Numbered from the stretch's first letter, positions 1 through 9,520 are shown. The stretch: 64,000 bases of DNA from Shinella zoogloeoides (GCF_033705735.1 NZ_CP131131.1:1488001-1552000); one strand, 5' to 3'. Notes: generated by a model from the letters alone, not told the origin. Translations and numbers: made by a program.

Positions 1-957
1 AACCCCCAGTCCGTTGCCGCCCACCCGTTCGATTACCGAACGGGCCTGATCGATCAGCGTGCGGACGACCTCTTCCCCGGGGGCGCGGATATCGACGGTG
101 AAGGATACGAGATCGGGGATCACATTGGCCCCACCCGGACGGACATCCATCTTGCCGACGGTCAGCACCGCATCCTGATCGATGGCGCGCGCAAGGTCCG
201 GCAATTGCGACAGCGCCGCCACCGCGCCGACAAGCGCGTCACGGCGCACGTTCATCGGCGTCGTACCGGCATGGCCCGCCTGACCTCTGAACGTCGCCCT
301 GATCTGGCCGAGGCCCACGATACGGTCGACGATCGCAACATCGTCGGCATGGGCTTCCAGCACGGGGCCCTGCTCGATATGCAATTCAAGGAAGGCATAT
401 ACGGAACCGGCCTCGCGCACAGCCAGAGGCGCCTGTGCCGGTTCCAGTCCGTAAGCCTGCATCGCATCCGCGACCGTGATCCCCGCATCGTCGGCAAAGG
501 CGAGGAACTCGTCCATATCCACTTTGCCGGTCATGACGCGCGAGGCCAGCAGTCCGCCGCCGAAGCGCGTGCCTTCTTCCTCGATCATGGCGACGAATTC
601 GATGGAACGCTCCGGGACAAGGCCCCGCTCCTTCAACAGGAAGGCGATCTCGATACCGGCAATGACGCCGGCCGGGCCGTCGAACTTGCCGCCGTTCGGC
701 ACGGAATCGAAGTGAGAGCCGATCATGACCGGGGCAAGAGCAGGATTATGTCCGACGAGGCACCCGACGAGATTACCGATCGCGTCCTCGCGGACCGTAA
801 GCCCGGCGGCCTCCATCTGCCCGCGCAGATAGTCGCTGGCCTGGCGGAACTCCGGCGTGTAGGTCAGCCGCGTCGTGCCCTTGCCCGGAGTGGCGTTGAA
901 CCGGTCCAGCCCCTCGATCAGTCGTTCAAGACGCTGCGGATCGGAAAAACGTGTCAT
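1..957 (-). CDS. M20-family amidohydrolase (N-carbamoyl-L-amino acid / allantoate amidohydrolase type), 3' end cut by window
   Basis: Reading the minus strand from an ATG at 955-957 gives 319 codons without a stop up to the window edge; the family is usually about 410 residues, so roughly 90 C-terminal residues are missing. A metal-binding segment with GSHFDSVPNGGKFDGPAG (His82, Asp93), an EEEGTRF segment, HIEQGP and GQAGHAGTTPM identify a zinc-dependent M20 hydrolase of the carbamoylase/allantoate amidohydrolase branch, which cleaves N-carbamoyl or related amide bonds in the cytosol. The start is supported by CAGGAT six bases upstream. The exact substrate cannot be told from sequence. Confidence 0.9.
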   Translation of the reverse strand, partial: MTRFSDPQRLERLIEGLDRFNATPGKGTTRLTYTPEFRQASDYLRGQMEAAGLTVREDAIGNLVGCLVGHNPALAPVMIGSHFDSVPNGGKFDGPAGVIAGIEIAFLLKERGLVPERSIEFVAMIEEEGTRFGGGLLASRVMTGKVDMDEFLAFADDAGITVADAMQAYGLEPAQAPLAVREAGSVYAFLELHIEQGPVLEAHADDVAIVDRIVGLGQIRATFRGQAGHAGTTPMNVRRDALVGAVAALSQLPDLARAIDQDAVLTVGKMDVRPGGANVIPDLVSFTVDIRAPGEEVVRTLIDQARSVIERVGGNGLGV

Positions 958-1205
958 ATCAATATCCTGAAAAGCCCGACGGCAAGATGGGAGCCATGTT
1001 GGCGGCGAAGCCGGCTGACCATGCCGGAACGATGCATAGGTCTGCTTGTTCTCGCATGCGAATTCAAGGACATCCTGTCGCCGAGGGAGTTTCCCCAACG
1101 TTTTCCCGGAAGCTTCGACGGGATTGATCTCATTGCCTCGATGTGAATGGTTGAGCAGTTCATTGGAGACCGGCGAATCGATCCGGGAATATAGTAAGGC
1201 GCACA

Positions 1206-1457
1206 GTGACGTTCGAAGCCCTGTTTGTCGTGATGGCGCTGGCATTCACCGCCGGCACCGCCCTTTCGGTCTGGCTCTGGTTTCAACCGGTGCCCCGAAG
1301 GCTCCGCCTGTTCGCGCTGATCTGGGCGTTTGCGGGAGGCGCCGGAATGCTGCTCAGCTACGGCAAATCCGGCATCATTCCCGACCGCAATGCCCTTCGT
1401 GCCTGTATAGAGAGCGGCCAGACCTGGGACTATCGGAGCAATCGCTGCCTCCCATAA
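1206..1457 (+). CDS. Small two-helix membrane protein
   Basis: An 83-residue protein starting at GTG (an internal ATG at residue 9 is an alternative). Residues 4-24 and 33-52 are hydrophobic and would form two membrane helices separated by a short basic loop (PVPRRLRL); the C-terminal tail ends with two cysteines in a CIESGQTWDYRSNRC stretch, probably periplasmic and able to form a disulfide. It lies alone between the amidohydrolase gene and the small envelope operon. I do not recognise the family; the helix pattern and cysteine tail make a real gene likely. Confidence 0.6.
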   Translation: MTFEALFVVMALAFTAGTALSVWLWFQPVPRRLRLFALIWAFAGGAGMLLSYGKSGIIPDRNALRACIESGQTWDYRSNRCLP

Positions 1458-1641
1458 GAGGCTACTGCCGCACGCGCCGCTTTGCGCGGAGGACAAGGCT
1501 ATTTTCAGGGAAAGCAAGGATCGTCGATGAGCACCTGCGGCGCAGAGGGAGCGCGCAGCAATTTTTCCGGGAAACGGTCACAGCTCCGTCATAATGCATC
1601 TGTTTTGTGGCGAACGATCTATCTGTTCTGGGGAGTCGTTC

Positions 1642-2091
1642 TTGCTGAAGAAATTCATGGTTGTCGCCACGCTTCTGTTGCCCGCCGCCGCCTATGCCGA
1701 GGAGCACAACTTCACGATTACCGGTGGTCAGGCCAGTGTTCCTGTCGGCCTGACGGTACAGGTCAAGACCGTTACTGTCGGCCAGGATGCGACAACCGTC
1801 CGGTTGCTGGCGAGCTTCGACAGCCACGTTACCAACAGCGTCAACATGAACGACGACGAAAATGCCTATCTCGCATGGGGAGAGGGCGAGCAGGAACGGC
1901 TGCATCTGCGCCAGATCGCCGATAACCGCTGGATGCGGATCGGCAACGGGCAGACGATGGAGGGCGACCTGGTCTTTCCCGGCGTCATACCGGCCGGCGT
2001 GACGAAAGTGACCCTCGTCTTCAATCCTGCACATGACGGAAACGACAGCAGCGCGCCGGGCGTGACCATCCCCCTGGAACTGGCTCAATGA
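1642..2091 (+). CDS. Secreted protein of unknown function
   Basis: Starting at TTG (1642), preceded by GGGGAG at 1630-1635 with six bases spacing, the product is 149 residues with a classic signal peptide (LLKKF, hydrophobic core, cleavage after AAAYA). The mature part is beta-rich and resembles a soluble periplasmic domain, with no recognised family. ATG at 1657 is a second possible start but has poorer spacing and would shorten the signal peptide. Its stop overlaps the next gene's ATG (ATGA), so it is translated together with the OmpA-domain gene. Confidence 0.72.
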   Translation: MLKKFMVVATLLLPAAAYAEEHNFTITGGQASVPVGLTVQVKTVTVGQDATTVRLLASFDSHVTNSVNMNDDENAYLAWGEGEQERLHLRQIADNRWMRIGNGQTMEGDLVFPGVIPAGVTKVTLVFNPAHDGNDSSAPGVTIPLELAQ

Positions 2092-2723
2092 GAAAGGGCG
2101 CCCTTCTCGCGCTTTCTCTTTTCCTTCCTGCGACGGCATCCGCCTATACGGTGACGACGGGCGCCGGCGCAGTGGGCGAGCGGGCATCGACATTTGCCGA
2201 ATTCACACTGCCTTCGTCCCGCTTTGCCGAGCGCAAGGAGGAGAGCGGCGCATCCGTTTCCTCCGGAACGTCCACCTTCGGATTGAAGAACATGGATGCG
2301 CAGACGCGGACGCGGACGGAAACTGCGCTTTCCGAACTTGGCGCACGGCGGGAGGGCGAGCGCATCATCGTGAACCTGCCGAGCGATATATTGTTCGATT
2401 TCGACAAGTCGGACATCCGCACCGACGCGCGCCCCGTTCTCGCCCGCCTCGCAGAGGCACTTCAGGCGCTGGCGGATACCCCGGTCGCGATCATCGGCCA
2501 TACGGATGCGAAGGGGTCGGACGCCTATAACCTACGTCTGTCGGAACGCCGCGCCGCCGCCGTGCGGCACTGGCTTTCCGACAGCGGCGTAAACGCCCGG
2601 ATGACGACGTTCGGCAAGGGCGAGAGCACGCCCGTCGCGCCGAACGAAAATGCGGACGGGTCCGACAACCCCGCAGGCCGGCAGCAGAACCGGCGCGTGG
2701 AATTCATCATCGGAGGGGGCTGA
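2088..2723 (+). CDS. OmpA-family C-terminal domain protein
   Basis: A 211-residue exported protein with an N-terminal signal peptide (MRKGALLALSLFLPATASA). Residues about 95-211 form an OmpA/MotB peptidoglycan-binding domain: the ILFDFDKSDIRTDA start, IIGHTDAKGSDAYN core with the diaminopimelate-binding Asp, LSERRAAAVRHWL, and QQNRRVEF near the C-terminus. The family binds peptidoglycan from the periplasm. There is no beta-barrel, so it is probably a soluble periplasmic tether. It overlaps the upstream secreted protein gene by 4 bases and is followed at once by a small zinc-ribbon gene. Confidence 0.88.
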   Translation: MRKGALLALSLFLPATASAYTVTTGAGAVGERASTFAEFTLPSSRFAERKEESGASVSSGTSTFGLKNMDAQTRTRTETALSELGARREGERIIVNLPSDILFDFDKSDIRTDARPVLARLAEALQALADTPVAIIGHTDAKGSDAYNLRLSERRAAAVRHWLSDSGVNARMTTFGKGESTPVAPNENADGSDNPAGRQQNRRVEFIIGGG

Positions 2724-2724
2724 A

Positions 2725-2952
2725 ATGGCGCTCGTCGCATGCCCTGAATGCACTGGCAACGTATCCGACAAGGCATTTTCATGCCCCGCCTGCGGGTATC
2801 CGCTTGGACAGAAGGACGGCAATCCGTGGCCGTCCGTCCTCGGCGGCGTGGCGGGCACTTATATTTCGGCCAAGGCGGTCACCAGCATCCTTCTCGGCAG
2901 CGTCATGTTCCTCGCCTTCGCGGCGATCATGATCGCCCTGATCCTGAAATGA
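2725..2952 (+). CDS. Small zinc-ribbon membrane protein
   Basis: A 75-residue protein whose first 25 residues contain two CxxC pairs (CPEC and CPAC) in the zinc-ribbon arrangement, followed by a linker and one strong C-terminal membrane helix (about residues 50-74). The ATG begins one base after the OmpA-gene stop and has GGAGGGGG at 2712-2719. A zinc ribbon facing the cytoplasm on a tail-anchor helix is the simplest model. The function is unknown; the layout puts it in the same transcript as the envelope genes before it. Confidence 0.75.
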   Translation: MALVACPECTGNVSDKAFSCPACGYPLGQKDGNPWPSVLGGVAGTYISAKAVTSILLGSVMFLAFAAIMIALILK

Positions 2953-2995
2953 GGCGGCATTGCCGGGATACAAACGGAAAGACAGGCGGTTTTGC

Positions 2996-3379
2996 ATGAT
3001 GAAGATGTTTTGCGCGATGCCGGTGGCGGCTACCATCCTTGCGGCCTTGCCGGCGGCAGCGGCCGATGATCCGTTCATGATCACCTATCACGTCGAGAGA
3101 ACCGCATCGGATGCGCTGAGCCTCGATGCCTGCACGGACCTGATCGAGCAGCAGGCTCAGGGGGCGGGCTACCGCGTTATCGTCAACCGCTTCGAAGGCC
3201 AGCTCGGCGTCATCAGCGGCGGCCCCGCCGCGGGCGGATCCTTCATCTCGCACTGCATATCCGTCGACGACAAGACCGTCAGCGTGATCCAGGGACTGGA
3301 CTACAAATCCACCAAGGGACCGGTCGGTGATTTCGCCGACCGTGTCCATCGAGCCCTGCTCGACGCCGCGGGGAAGTAG
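2996..3379 (+). CDS. Secreted protein of unknown function
   Basis: From the ATG at 2996 (another ATG follows directly at 2999) the product has 127 residues with a signal peptide ending near ALPAAAADD. The mature domain of about 105 residues has two cysteines (in LDACTDL and FISHCIS) suited to a disulfide in the periplasm. An AGGCGG Shine-Dalgarno lies about six bases upstream. It is the last gene of the plus-strand small envelope group and faces the convergent ABC transporter operon. No family recognised. Confidence 0.7.
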   Translation: MMKMFCAMPVAATILAALPAAAADDPFMITYHVERTASDALSLDACTDLIEQQAQGAGYRVIVNRFEGQLGVISGGPAAGGSFISHCISVDDKTVSVIQGLDYKSTKGPVGDFADRVHRALLDAAGK

Positions 3380-3421
3380 ATGCCTGGATGGCGCTGACAG
3401 GCACATAATCCCCTTGGCTGG

Positions 3422-4291
3422 TCACGTCTTCCTCAGTTGCCTGATGTACCAGACCATGATCAGCGACAGGCTGACGAAGACGGCGGCCGCGAGGATGACG
3501 GACGCCACCGCAAGCCGCGGCGTGCCGGCCGAGCGCAGGCTCAGCCACATCAGGACGGGAAGCGTCTGCGTATCGCGCGTCGTCAGGAACAGGGCCATGA
3601 CGAATTCGTTGAGCGATATCACGAATGCAAAGAGCGCCGACGAGATGATCCCGGTGGAGACGGAGGGCAGGACGATTTCGAAGAAGGTCTGCACCGGCCG
3701 GCCGCCGAGATCGTAGGACGCCTCGACGATGCGGTGATCGACGGTCCGGAAGGTCGCCTCCATCAGCATGAAAACCAGCGGCATCGCCCAGAGAGAATGG
3801 GCAAGCATGACCAATACGCGCGACCCGTAGATATTGACGCCGAACAGCGACACATCGCCGAACGCCATCGCAACGCCAAGGCCCAGCACCACCCCCGGCA
3901 TGAAGAGCGGCAGCATGATCAGGAGGTAGACAACCGGCTTGAAGGCGAAGGTGAAGCGCTCGAAGGCCCAGGCGGCAAGAACGCCGGATACGGTGGAAAT
4001 GACTGTCGTGCCGAGCGCGATAATTACGCTGCTCTTCAGCGCGTCGACCCATTGGGGGCTGCCGAAGAAGTCGCCGTACCATCGCAGCGACCACGCCTTG
4101 ATCGGAAAGCGGATCACCGACGCGTCATTGAAGGACATGACGAGCGTCACGATCACCGGGATCGCGATATAGGCGATGATAAAGACGGTGAAGGCCAGCG
4201 CCAGGACTCGCAGCATCACGGCGTCCATTCGCCGCCTCGCGACCGGGGCAACAGCGATATCACGCGTCGGGAGCATGGACGTATCAGCCAT
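3422..4291 (-). CDS. ABC transporter permease, PotC type
   Basis: A 289-residue inner-membrane protein with about six hydrophobic helices and the EAA loop near residues 190-205 (VEASYDLGGRPVQTF), typical of binding-protein-dependent permeases of the spermidine/putrescine (PotC) family. It overlaps the upstream permease gene by 8 bases and is the last gene of the operon. It should form a heterodimeric channel with the partner permease at 4284-5186 and be driven by the ATPase at 5183-6235. Substrate probably a polyamine or other small amine, inferred from family and context. Confidence 0.92.
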   Translation of the reverse strand: MADTSMLPTRDIAVAPVARRRMDAVMLRVLALAFTVFIIAYIAIPVIVTLVMSFNDASVIRFPIKAWSLRWYGDFFGSPQWVDALKSSVIIALGTTVISTVSGVLAAWAFERFTFAFKPVVYLLIMLPLFMPGVVLGLGVAMAFGDVSLFGVNIYGSRVLVMLAHSLWAMPLVFMLMEATFRTVDHRIVEASYDLGGRPVQTFFEIVLPSVSTGIISSALFAFVISLNEFVMALFLTTRDTQTLPVLMWLSLRSAGTPRLAVASVILAAAVFVSLSLIMVWYIRQLRKT

Positions 4292-5186
4292 TGAGCGCCG
4301 TCCGTTTCGAGGTCAGCATGCGGATGATCATCATCACAACGGCAACTCCACTCGTCAGCACGATCGAGAAGGCGGCGGCGCGGGGCCAGTTGTGCTTGCC
4401 CAGCATCTGTTCCTGGATCAGGTAGCCGATCGTCCAGAGCGTATCGGGCCCGAGCGCGGACGGCGTCGCATAGGTGCCGACCGCCCAGATGAAGGACTGC
4501 GCGAAGGAGGCGGCAATCCCGCCCTTGGTGAGCGGCAGGAGCACCTCATAGAAGGTGCGCACGGGCGAGCCCCCGAGGTCCGCGCTCGCCTCCAGCACCT
4601 TCTTGTCGATGCCGTCGAAGATCGACAGCAGGATAAAGAAGCAGAATGGCAGGGTGACATAGGTGAGGCCGACAAAGGCTGCGAATTCGGTATACATCAG
4701 GCTGATCTTGTCCGTAATCAGGCCGGAGGAGACGAGCGCATAGCTGAGCAGGCCATTCTTCGGGAAGAACATCCACCAGCCGAAGATGATGGAGATTTCC
4801 GAGATCAGCAGCGGGCAGAGCGCAAGCGCGATGAAGGCCAGCCGCCAGCGTTTCGGCTTCAGCCAGACCAGCATCGCGAAGACATATCCGATAGCGACCG
4901 TCACGATGGACGAGATCAGCGCCAGCCGCATCGTCGTCCAGAGCGCCGCGCTGAAGGTCGGATCCGTGAGCATGGCCGCGTAGTTGTCGAAGGTGAAGCC
5001 CGGCACATAGAAGCGCTGGTCGACATGTTCGTTGAAGCTCATGCGCCCCATGAAGGCGATCGGCAGGCCGAAGAAGGCGATGGCGATGAGCAGCGCCGGC
5101 GACATCAACAGCCAGGGCGTCAAACGCATGCGCCAGCCGGGGCCCCGCGGGCCGGAAGGCGCCATATCCGAAGCGCCCGCGCTCAT
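4284..5186 (-). CDS. ABC transporter permease, PotB type
   Basis: A 300-residue integral membrane protein, the first of two permeases. The start at 5184-5186 overlaps the ATPase stop codon as ATGA, indicating translational coupling; a longer in-frame reading through the ATPase gene is a shadow. The protein begins with a short polar tail, then a first helix (LLMSPALLIAIAFFGLPIAF) and carries the EAA motif as LEASADLGGSPVRTF. The family partner is PotC and it acts in the inner membrane to import amines or related solutes. Confidence 0.92.
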   Translation of the reverse strand: MSAGASDMAPSGPRGPGWRMRLTPWLLMSPALLIAIAFFGLPIAFMGRMSFNEHVDQRFYVPGFTFDNYAAMLTDPTFSAALWTTMRLALISSIVTVAIGYVFAMLVWLKPKRWRLAFIALALCPLLISEISIIFGWWMFFPKNGLLSYALVSSGLITDKISLMYTEFAAFVGLTYVTLPFCFFILLSIFDGIDKKVLEASADLGGSPVRTFYEVLLPLTKGGIAASFAQSFIWAVGTYATPSALGPDTLWTIGYLIQEQMLGKHNWPRAAAFSIVLTSGVAVVMMIIRMLTSKRTALNG

Positions 5187-6235
5187 TGATAGGCCATCAT
5201 GTCGGCCGTCTGCCAGCCGATATCGACGGCGTCGCCCGGCTTGTGGACGACGGAGCCGGGGTGGTCGACGAACAGTTCCAGTTTGCCGGCCTTGAAATGG
5301 TAGCGATGGACATCGCCCAGGAATTCGGTGAAATCGAGCCGTGCCTTGAGGCCGTTCGGCATGTCGGCACGGCCAAGATGCAGCCGGCTTGGCCTGATGT
5401 AGATGCGCCACGCGCCCTCGCCGAGCGGCTGGGCGAGACGCAGCTCCAGCGGCGCGCCGGCGCTGTCGGCGGCGGCACCGGCGGAAACCTGCGCCCTGAG
5501 GCAGCAGCTCTCGCCGATGAAGGTATAGACGAATTCGCTGGCCGGCTCGGCAAAGACCTTTTCCGGCCGGTCGATCTGCTCGATCCTGCCGCTGCGCATG
5601 ACGGCGACGCGGCTCGACATCGCCATCGCTTCCCCCTGGTCGTGGGTCACATAGATGGCGCTGAAACCGATCTCGTCATGCAGCCGCCTGATCTCCGCGC
5701 GAAGCTGCAGCCGCAGCGACAGATCGAGCGCCGAGAGCGGCTCATCGAACAGCAGGATCGTCGGGCGCACCACCATCGAACGGGCAAGCGCAACGCGCTG
5801 CTTCTGGCCGCCGGAGAGCTGGGCCGGATAGCGCTCCTCGTAGCCGGAGAGGCGGACGACCTCGAGCGCCTGCCTCACGCGCGGCGCAATGTCCGCTTTG
5901 GCGACACCGCGCATGCGCAAGCCGTAAGCCACATTTTCAGCCACCGTCTTGTGCGGAAAAAGCGCACCCGTCTGGAAGATCGTCGTGGTATCCCGCTGGT
6001 AGGCCGGCAGGTGATCGACGCGGCTGCCATTGATGCGGATCGCACCGGCATCCGGCCTTTCGAACCCGCCGATCAGCCTGAGCGTCGAGGTCTTGCCCGA
6101 GCCCGAGGGGCCGAGCAGGGTGACGAATTCGCCGCGCCGCACGTCGACCGAGACATTGTCGACCGCGACGACGCCGCCAAAGACGCGGCGAAGGCCGTCG
6201 AGCTCCAGTGCATTGGTGTCTGCCAAAACAATCAA
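5183..6235 (-). CDS. ABC transporter ATP-binding protein, PotA type
   Basis: A 350-residue ATPase with Walker A GPSGSGKT (about residues 42-49), Q-loop, signature [14 protein letters not shown], Walker [13 protein letters not shown] and the H-loop VTHDQ, followed by a C-terminal TOBE-like regulatory domain of about 110 residues. That architecture is characteristic of the PotA/MalK/FbpC group. It lies between the binding-protein gene and the two permeases and powers their transport on the cytoplasmic face. It is separated from the binding-protein gene by a stem-loop. Confidence 0.94.
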   Translation of the reverse strand: MIVLADTNALELDGLRRVFGGVVAVDNVSVDVRRGEFVTLLGPSGSGKTSTLRLIGGFERPDAGAIRINGSRVDHLPAYQRDTTTIFQTGALFPHKTVAENVAYGLRMRGVAKADIAPRVRQALEVVRLSGYEERYPAQLSGGQKQRVALARSMVVRPTILLFDEPLSALDLSLRLQLRAEIRRLHDEIGFSAIYVTHDQGEAMAMSSRVAVMRSGRIEQIDRPEKVFAEPASEFVYTFIGESCCLRAQVSAGAAADSAGAPLELRLAQPLGEGAWRIYIRPSRLHLGRADMPNGLKARLDFTEFLGDVHRYHFKAGKLELFVDHPGSVVHKPGDAVDIGWQTADMMAYQ

Positions 6236-6250
6236 CTCCGCATCGAAATA

Positions 6251-6278
6251 CGCGAAGCGCCGCTGCGGACGCTTCGCG
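6251..6278 (-). promoter_or_regulatory. Intercistronic stem-loop between binding-protein and ATPase genes
   Basis: CGCGAAGCG (6251-6259) and CGCTTCGCG (6270-6278) form a perfect 9-base-pair stem with a 10-base loop in the gap between the solute-binding protein stop and the ATPase start. There is no U-tract. Such structures commonly protect the binding-protein mRNA from 3' decay or partly terminate transcription, so that the binding protein is made in excess over the membrane parts. The role here is inferred. Confidence 0.6.
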
Positions 6279-6289
6279 GAAGGGCTGGG

Positions 6290-7429
6290 TCAGCCTTCGG
6301 TCGTCCTGGTGATGGTTTCCTTCATGCGGACGCTGTAGGCGTCCCAGTTCGGACCGAACTTGTCCCAGCCGTCGATGCCGAACAGCTTGTAGGTCTTGCG
6401 CAAGCCTGCCTCGTCGCGCGGATAGCTCTGCCAGTGTGGCGGCGCCTCTAGGCCCTGCAGGGACATGAAATCCGTCGAGGCATTGAGGAAATTCTGCTGG
6501 GTCTCCTTCTCGAGCAGATAGCTCATGAAGAGATCGCTCAAGTCCGAATGCCGGGTCCCGCGCACCTTCATGAACCAGTTCGTGTAGGAGGCCGTGCCCT
6601 CCTCAGGGATCGCGGCTTCGAAGTCGTCGCCGTATTCCTTGATGAAACCGTAGGCGTCGGCGGAATACATCATCGCCACCGCCGCTTCTTCCTGGGTCAT
6701 CAGGTTGGTGAGCTCTGCGCCGTCCTTGTACCACTTGGCGACCTTCAGCTTGTCGAGTTCCTGGAAGAGCAATTCGACGTCGGCGGGCGTACCGAACACT
6801 TCGTCGATACCGGGCTTGGCCGACGAGAGCAGCGCGGGGATGCACAGATCCCAATAGAATGCGGAAGCGTCCAGCGTCGCCTTGCCCTTCGCCTTGTCGT
6901 CCCAGAACCCCTTCCAGCTCACCGGCTTCAGGCCGCTCGAATTGGCGGTCAGCATCCAGAGCGAGCCTGTGCCGAAGGGCACGCCGTAATCCCTGGCCGG
7001 GCCGCGGTTCTCGTCGAACCACGGATAGACATTGGCGTTGCCGGGAATCTTCGACCGGTCGACCTTGGCGAAGACATTCTGCGCCATGCCGGTCGTGGTC
7101 GTGTATTCGTCGGCGATGGTGATGTCGAAGGGCGGATTGTCGGCCGGCGCCGCCACGATCTGGGCGATCATCTGGTCCCAGCCGCCGACGGTCTCGACCT
7201 GCGTGCCGTACTTTTCGTTGAAGGACTTGACCACCGTTTCACGGAAGCTGAGTTCGTGATTGCCCGACCAGGAAACGACGATCAGCCCTTCGCCGGCGAA
7301 AGACGTCTGTGCGGAGGCGACGCTTGCGCGCCCCAGAATGGTAGGCGCACCGATCGCCGCCGCCGCGCCAAGCGCGAGCTTCATCACGCCGCGGCGGCCG
7401 ATACCGTTTTGGATTCCTTCGAAAGCCAT
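6290..7429 (-). CDS. ABC transporter substrate-binding protein, PotD-like
   Basis: A 379-residue periplasmic binding protein with a twin-arginine-like leader (RRGVMKLALGAAAAIGAPTI, cleavage after about ASVASA). The mature protein has the bilobal extracellular solute-binding fold of the PotD/PotF class (GEGLIVVSWSGNHE near the N-terminus, later VSWKGFWDDKAKGK). It delivers substrate to the two permeases downstream. It is preceded in the same direction by the flavoenzyme and cupin genes, so the imported compound is likely the flavoenzyme's substrate. Confidence 0.9.
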   Translation of the reverse strand: MAFEGIQNGIGRRGVMKLALGAAAAIGAPTILGRASVASAQTSFAGEGLIVVSWSGNHELSFRETVVKSFNEKYGTQVETVGGWDQMIAQIVAAPADNPPFDITIADEYTTTTGMAQNVFAKVDRSKIPGNANVYPWFDENRGPARDYGVPFGTGSLWMLTANSSGLKPVSWKGFWDDKAKGKATLDASAFYWDLCIPALLSSAKPGIDEVFGTPADVELLFQELDKLKVAKWYKDGAELTNLMTQEEAAVAMMYSADAYGFIKEYGDDFEAAIPEEGTASYTNWFMKVRGTRHSDLSDLFMSYLLEKETQQNFLNASTDFMSLQGLEAPPHWQSYPRDEAGLRKTYKLFGIDGWDKFGPNWDAYSVRMKETITRTTEG

Positions 7430-7526
7430 GAAATTCCCTCCCGTTTGCTTATCCGGGACTGCCGGCTTTCTGCCGATCGAGCCCCGTTCACCCGTTTAAT
7501 CCCTATCCGGCCGGCACGCGCTTCGC

Positions 7527-9518
7527 CTAGAGTGCGGTCCCGACCTTCAATCCCTCGTAGACCGCCTCCTCCGCGGTGCGTGGCGCAAGGCTGTCGCCGA
7601 TGATGTGCAATTCCTCCACGCTGTCGGCCAGCATGGCGCTCAGTTCATCCACCGGCTCGTGGCCGAGACAGAGCACCAGCGTATCGACATTCTCGAAAAG
7701 GATCGGCTGCTCGCTGACGGAATGCTGCATGTAGACGATGCCGCCATCGCAGCCGTAAAGGCGCGCATAGGGGGTGACACGCACGCCGATCTTGTGCAGC
7801 TCGGCCGCGAAATTGTCGCGAACGTAAAGCGGCAGCAATTCCCCCGGATGGGTGCCGTTGACGGCGAGATCGACGCTGCAGCCTTCGTTGACCAGCCGTT
7901 CGGCAATGCCGGGGCCGATCCAGTCGCAGCGCCAGTCGGCGACCACCACGCGGCTGCCGGTCTTCACCTGGTTCCTCAGAAGCTGCCATGCATCGACGAC
8001 CTGCACGCTGCCGTCATCGGCGATTTCGGGCAGATAGGGCTTGGCGCCGGTGGCCAGAACGACGGCGTCCGGCCTCTCGGCGGCAACCGACACCCGATCC
8101 ACCCGCACACCCTTGACGACGCGGACCTGCGCCAGCTCCAGTTCGCGCGAAAGGTTGGTGACGATGCCGCCGAACTCCGCGCGGCGCGGCAATTGCTGCG
8201 CCAGCAGCGCTTGCCCGCCCAATTGGCCGGATGCCTCGTAGAGCACGACCTGATGGCCGCGCGCCGCCGCGATCGCCGCGGCCTTCATGCCGGCCGGACC
8301 ACCGCCGACCACCATCACCTTTTTGGGGCGCGTTGCGGGCACCAGGGTGCCGAATTTGAGCTCGCGACCGGTTTCCGGATGCTGGATGCAGGAGATCGGC
8401 ACGCCGCGATGGAAATGGCCGATGCAGGCCTGGTTGCAGGCGATGCAGGCGCGGATATCGTCCGTGCGGCCCTGTTCCGCCTTTGCCGGCATTTCGGGAT
8501 CGCAGATCAGGGCGCGGGTCATGCCGCAGACATCGGCGGAGCCCTGCGCCAGCACCGTTTCGGCCTCATGCGGCTGGTTGATGCGTCCGGCGACGAAGAC
8601 GGGTATGCCCAACGCCTTGCGAAAGCGGGCGGCATCGCTCGCGAGATAGGCGTTGCGATAGGCCATGGGTGGAACGATGTGCACTGCGCCGCCCTGCGAG
8701 GCCGACGTGCCGGCCGTGACACTGACGTAATCGAGCAGGGGCTCCAGCAACCGACAGCTTTCGAGCACCTCGTCCATGGCAAGGCCATGCTCGTCGCGCT
8801 CGCCGCCACTGATGCGCATGCCGATGACGAAATCGTCCGATGTCGCCGCCCGCATCGCGGTCAAGGCTTCGACGGCGAAACGAAGCCGGTTCTCCAGCGA
8901 CCCGCCATAGGCGTCGGTGCGGCGATTGACGCGCGGATTGAAGAATTGCGCCGGAAGATAACCATGGCTGGCGACGAACTCCACGCCGTCGAGCCCCGCT
9001 TCGTGCATCCGCCGCGCCGCTTCGCCGTAGCCGGTGACGATCTCGTCGATCATGCGCTTGTCGAGCTGGCGCGGCATGACGCGAAAGCGCTCGTTGGGCG
9101 ACACGGACGGCGCATAGGCAACCGTCAGCAGCCCGTCGCCGCCCTCCATGATTTCCCGGCCGGGATGGAATAGCTGCGAGACAATCCGGCAATCATGCGC
9201 ATGACAGATCTCGGCCAGCTTTCGGTAGCCTTCGATACACGCGTCTTCCGTCGCCATCAGCATATGCGAGGTATAGCGCGCAGTCTCATGAACGCCCGCC
9301 ACCTGACAGACGATCAGGCCCGCGCCGCCACGCGCCCGCGCCTCGTGATAGGCGAGCAGCGCCTCGTTGACGAGACCATCGGTGGGCAGCGTCGTGTCAT
9401 GCCCCGTCGACATGATACGGTTCTTGAGACGCACGCCGCGGATCTGCAGGGGCTGGAACAGGTGTGGAAACGCGGAGGTCGTCATGGATTGGAAACGCCG
9501 TTCGGTTGCGGATTGCAC
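7527..9518 (-). CDS. OYE-like FMN/4Fe-4S/FAD oxidoreductase (trimethylamine dehydrogenase / 2,4-dienoyl-CoA reductase family)
   Basis: A 663-residue enzyme. Residues about 15-345 form a flavin TIM barrel of the old-yellow-enzyme type (FNPRVNRRTDAYGGSLENR); Cys358, Cys361, Cys365 and Cys377 form the CxxCxxxCx11C cluster site; residues 400 to the end form an FAD/NAD(P) domain with GGGPAG at 405-410. This is the three-cofactor layout of trimethylamine dehydrogenase, dimethylamine dehydrogenase and N-methylproline (stachydrine-type) demethylases. With a Pot-type transporter in the same operon, oxidative demethylation of an imported methylated amine or amino acid is likely. Start is GTG two bases after the cupin stop; ATG at 9485 is an alternative. 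Confidence 0.9.
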   Translation of the reverse strand: MQSATERRFQSMTTSAFPHLFQPLQIRGVRLKNRIMSTGHDTTLPTDGLVNEALLAYHEARARGGAGLIVCQVAGVHETARYTSHMLMATEDACIEGYRKLAEICHAHDCRIVSQLFHPGREIMEGGDGLLTVAYAPSVSPNERFRVMPRQLDKRMIDEIVTGYGEAARRMHEAGLDGVEFVASHGYLPAQFFNPRVNRRTDAYGGSLENRLRFAVEALTAMRAATSDDFVIGMRISGGERDEHGLAMDEVLESCRLLEPLLDYVSVTAGTSASQGGAVHIVPPMAYRNAYLASDAARFRKALGIPVFVAGRINQPHEAETVLAQGSADVCGMTRALICDPEMPAKAEQGRTDDIRACIACNQACIGHFHRGVPISCIQHPETGRELKFGTLVPATRPKKVMVVGGGPAGMKAAAIAAARGHQVVLYEASGQLGGQALLAQQLPRRAEFGGIVTNLSRELELAQVRVVKGVRVDRVSVAAERPDAVVLATGAKPYLPEIADDGSVQVVDAWQLLRNQVKTGSRVVVADWRCDWIGPGIAERLVNEGCSVDLAVNGTHPGELLPLYVRDNFAAELHKIGVRVTPYARLYGCDGGIVYMQHSVSEQPILFENVDTLVLCLGHEPVDELSAMLADSVEELHIIGDSLAPRTAEEAVYEGLKVGTAL

Positions 9519-9520
9519 GG

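Noticed and set aside
205..1146. A 313-codon plus-strand frame over the amidohydrolase gene
   Set aside because: The minus strand carries clear M20 metal-site motifs in the same bases; the plus frame has none.
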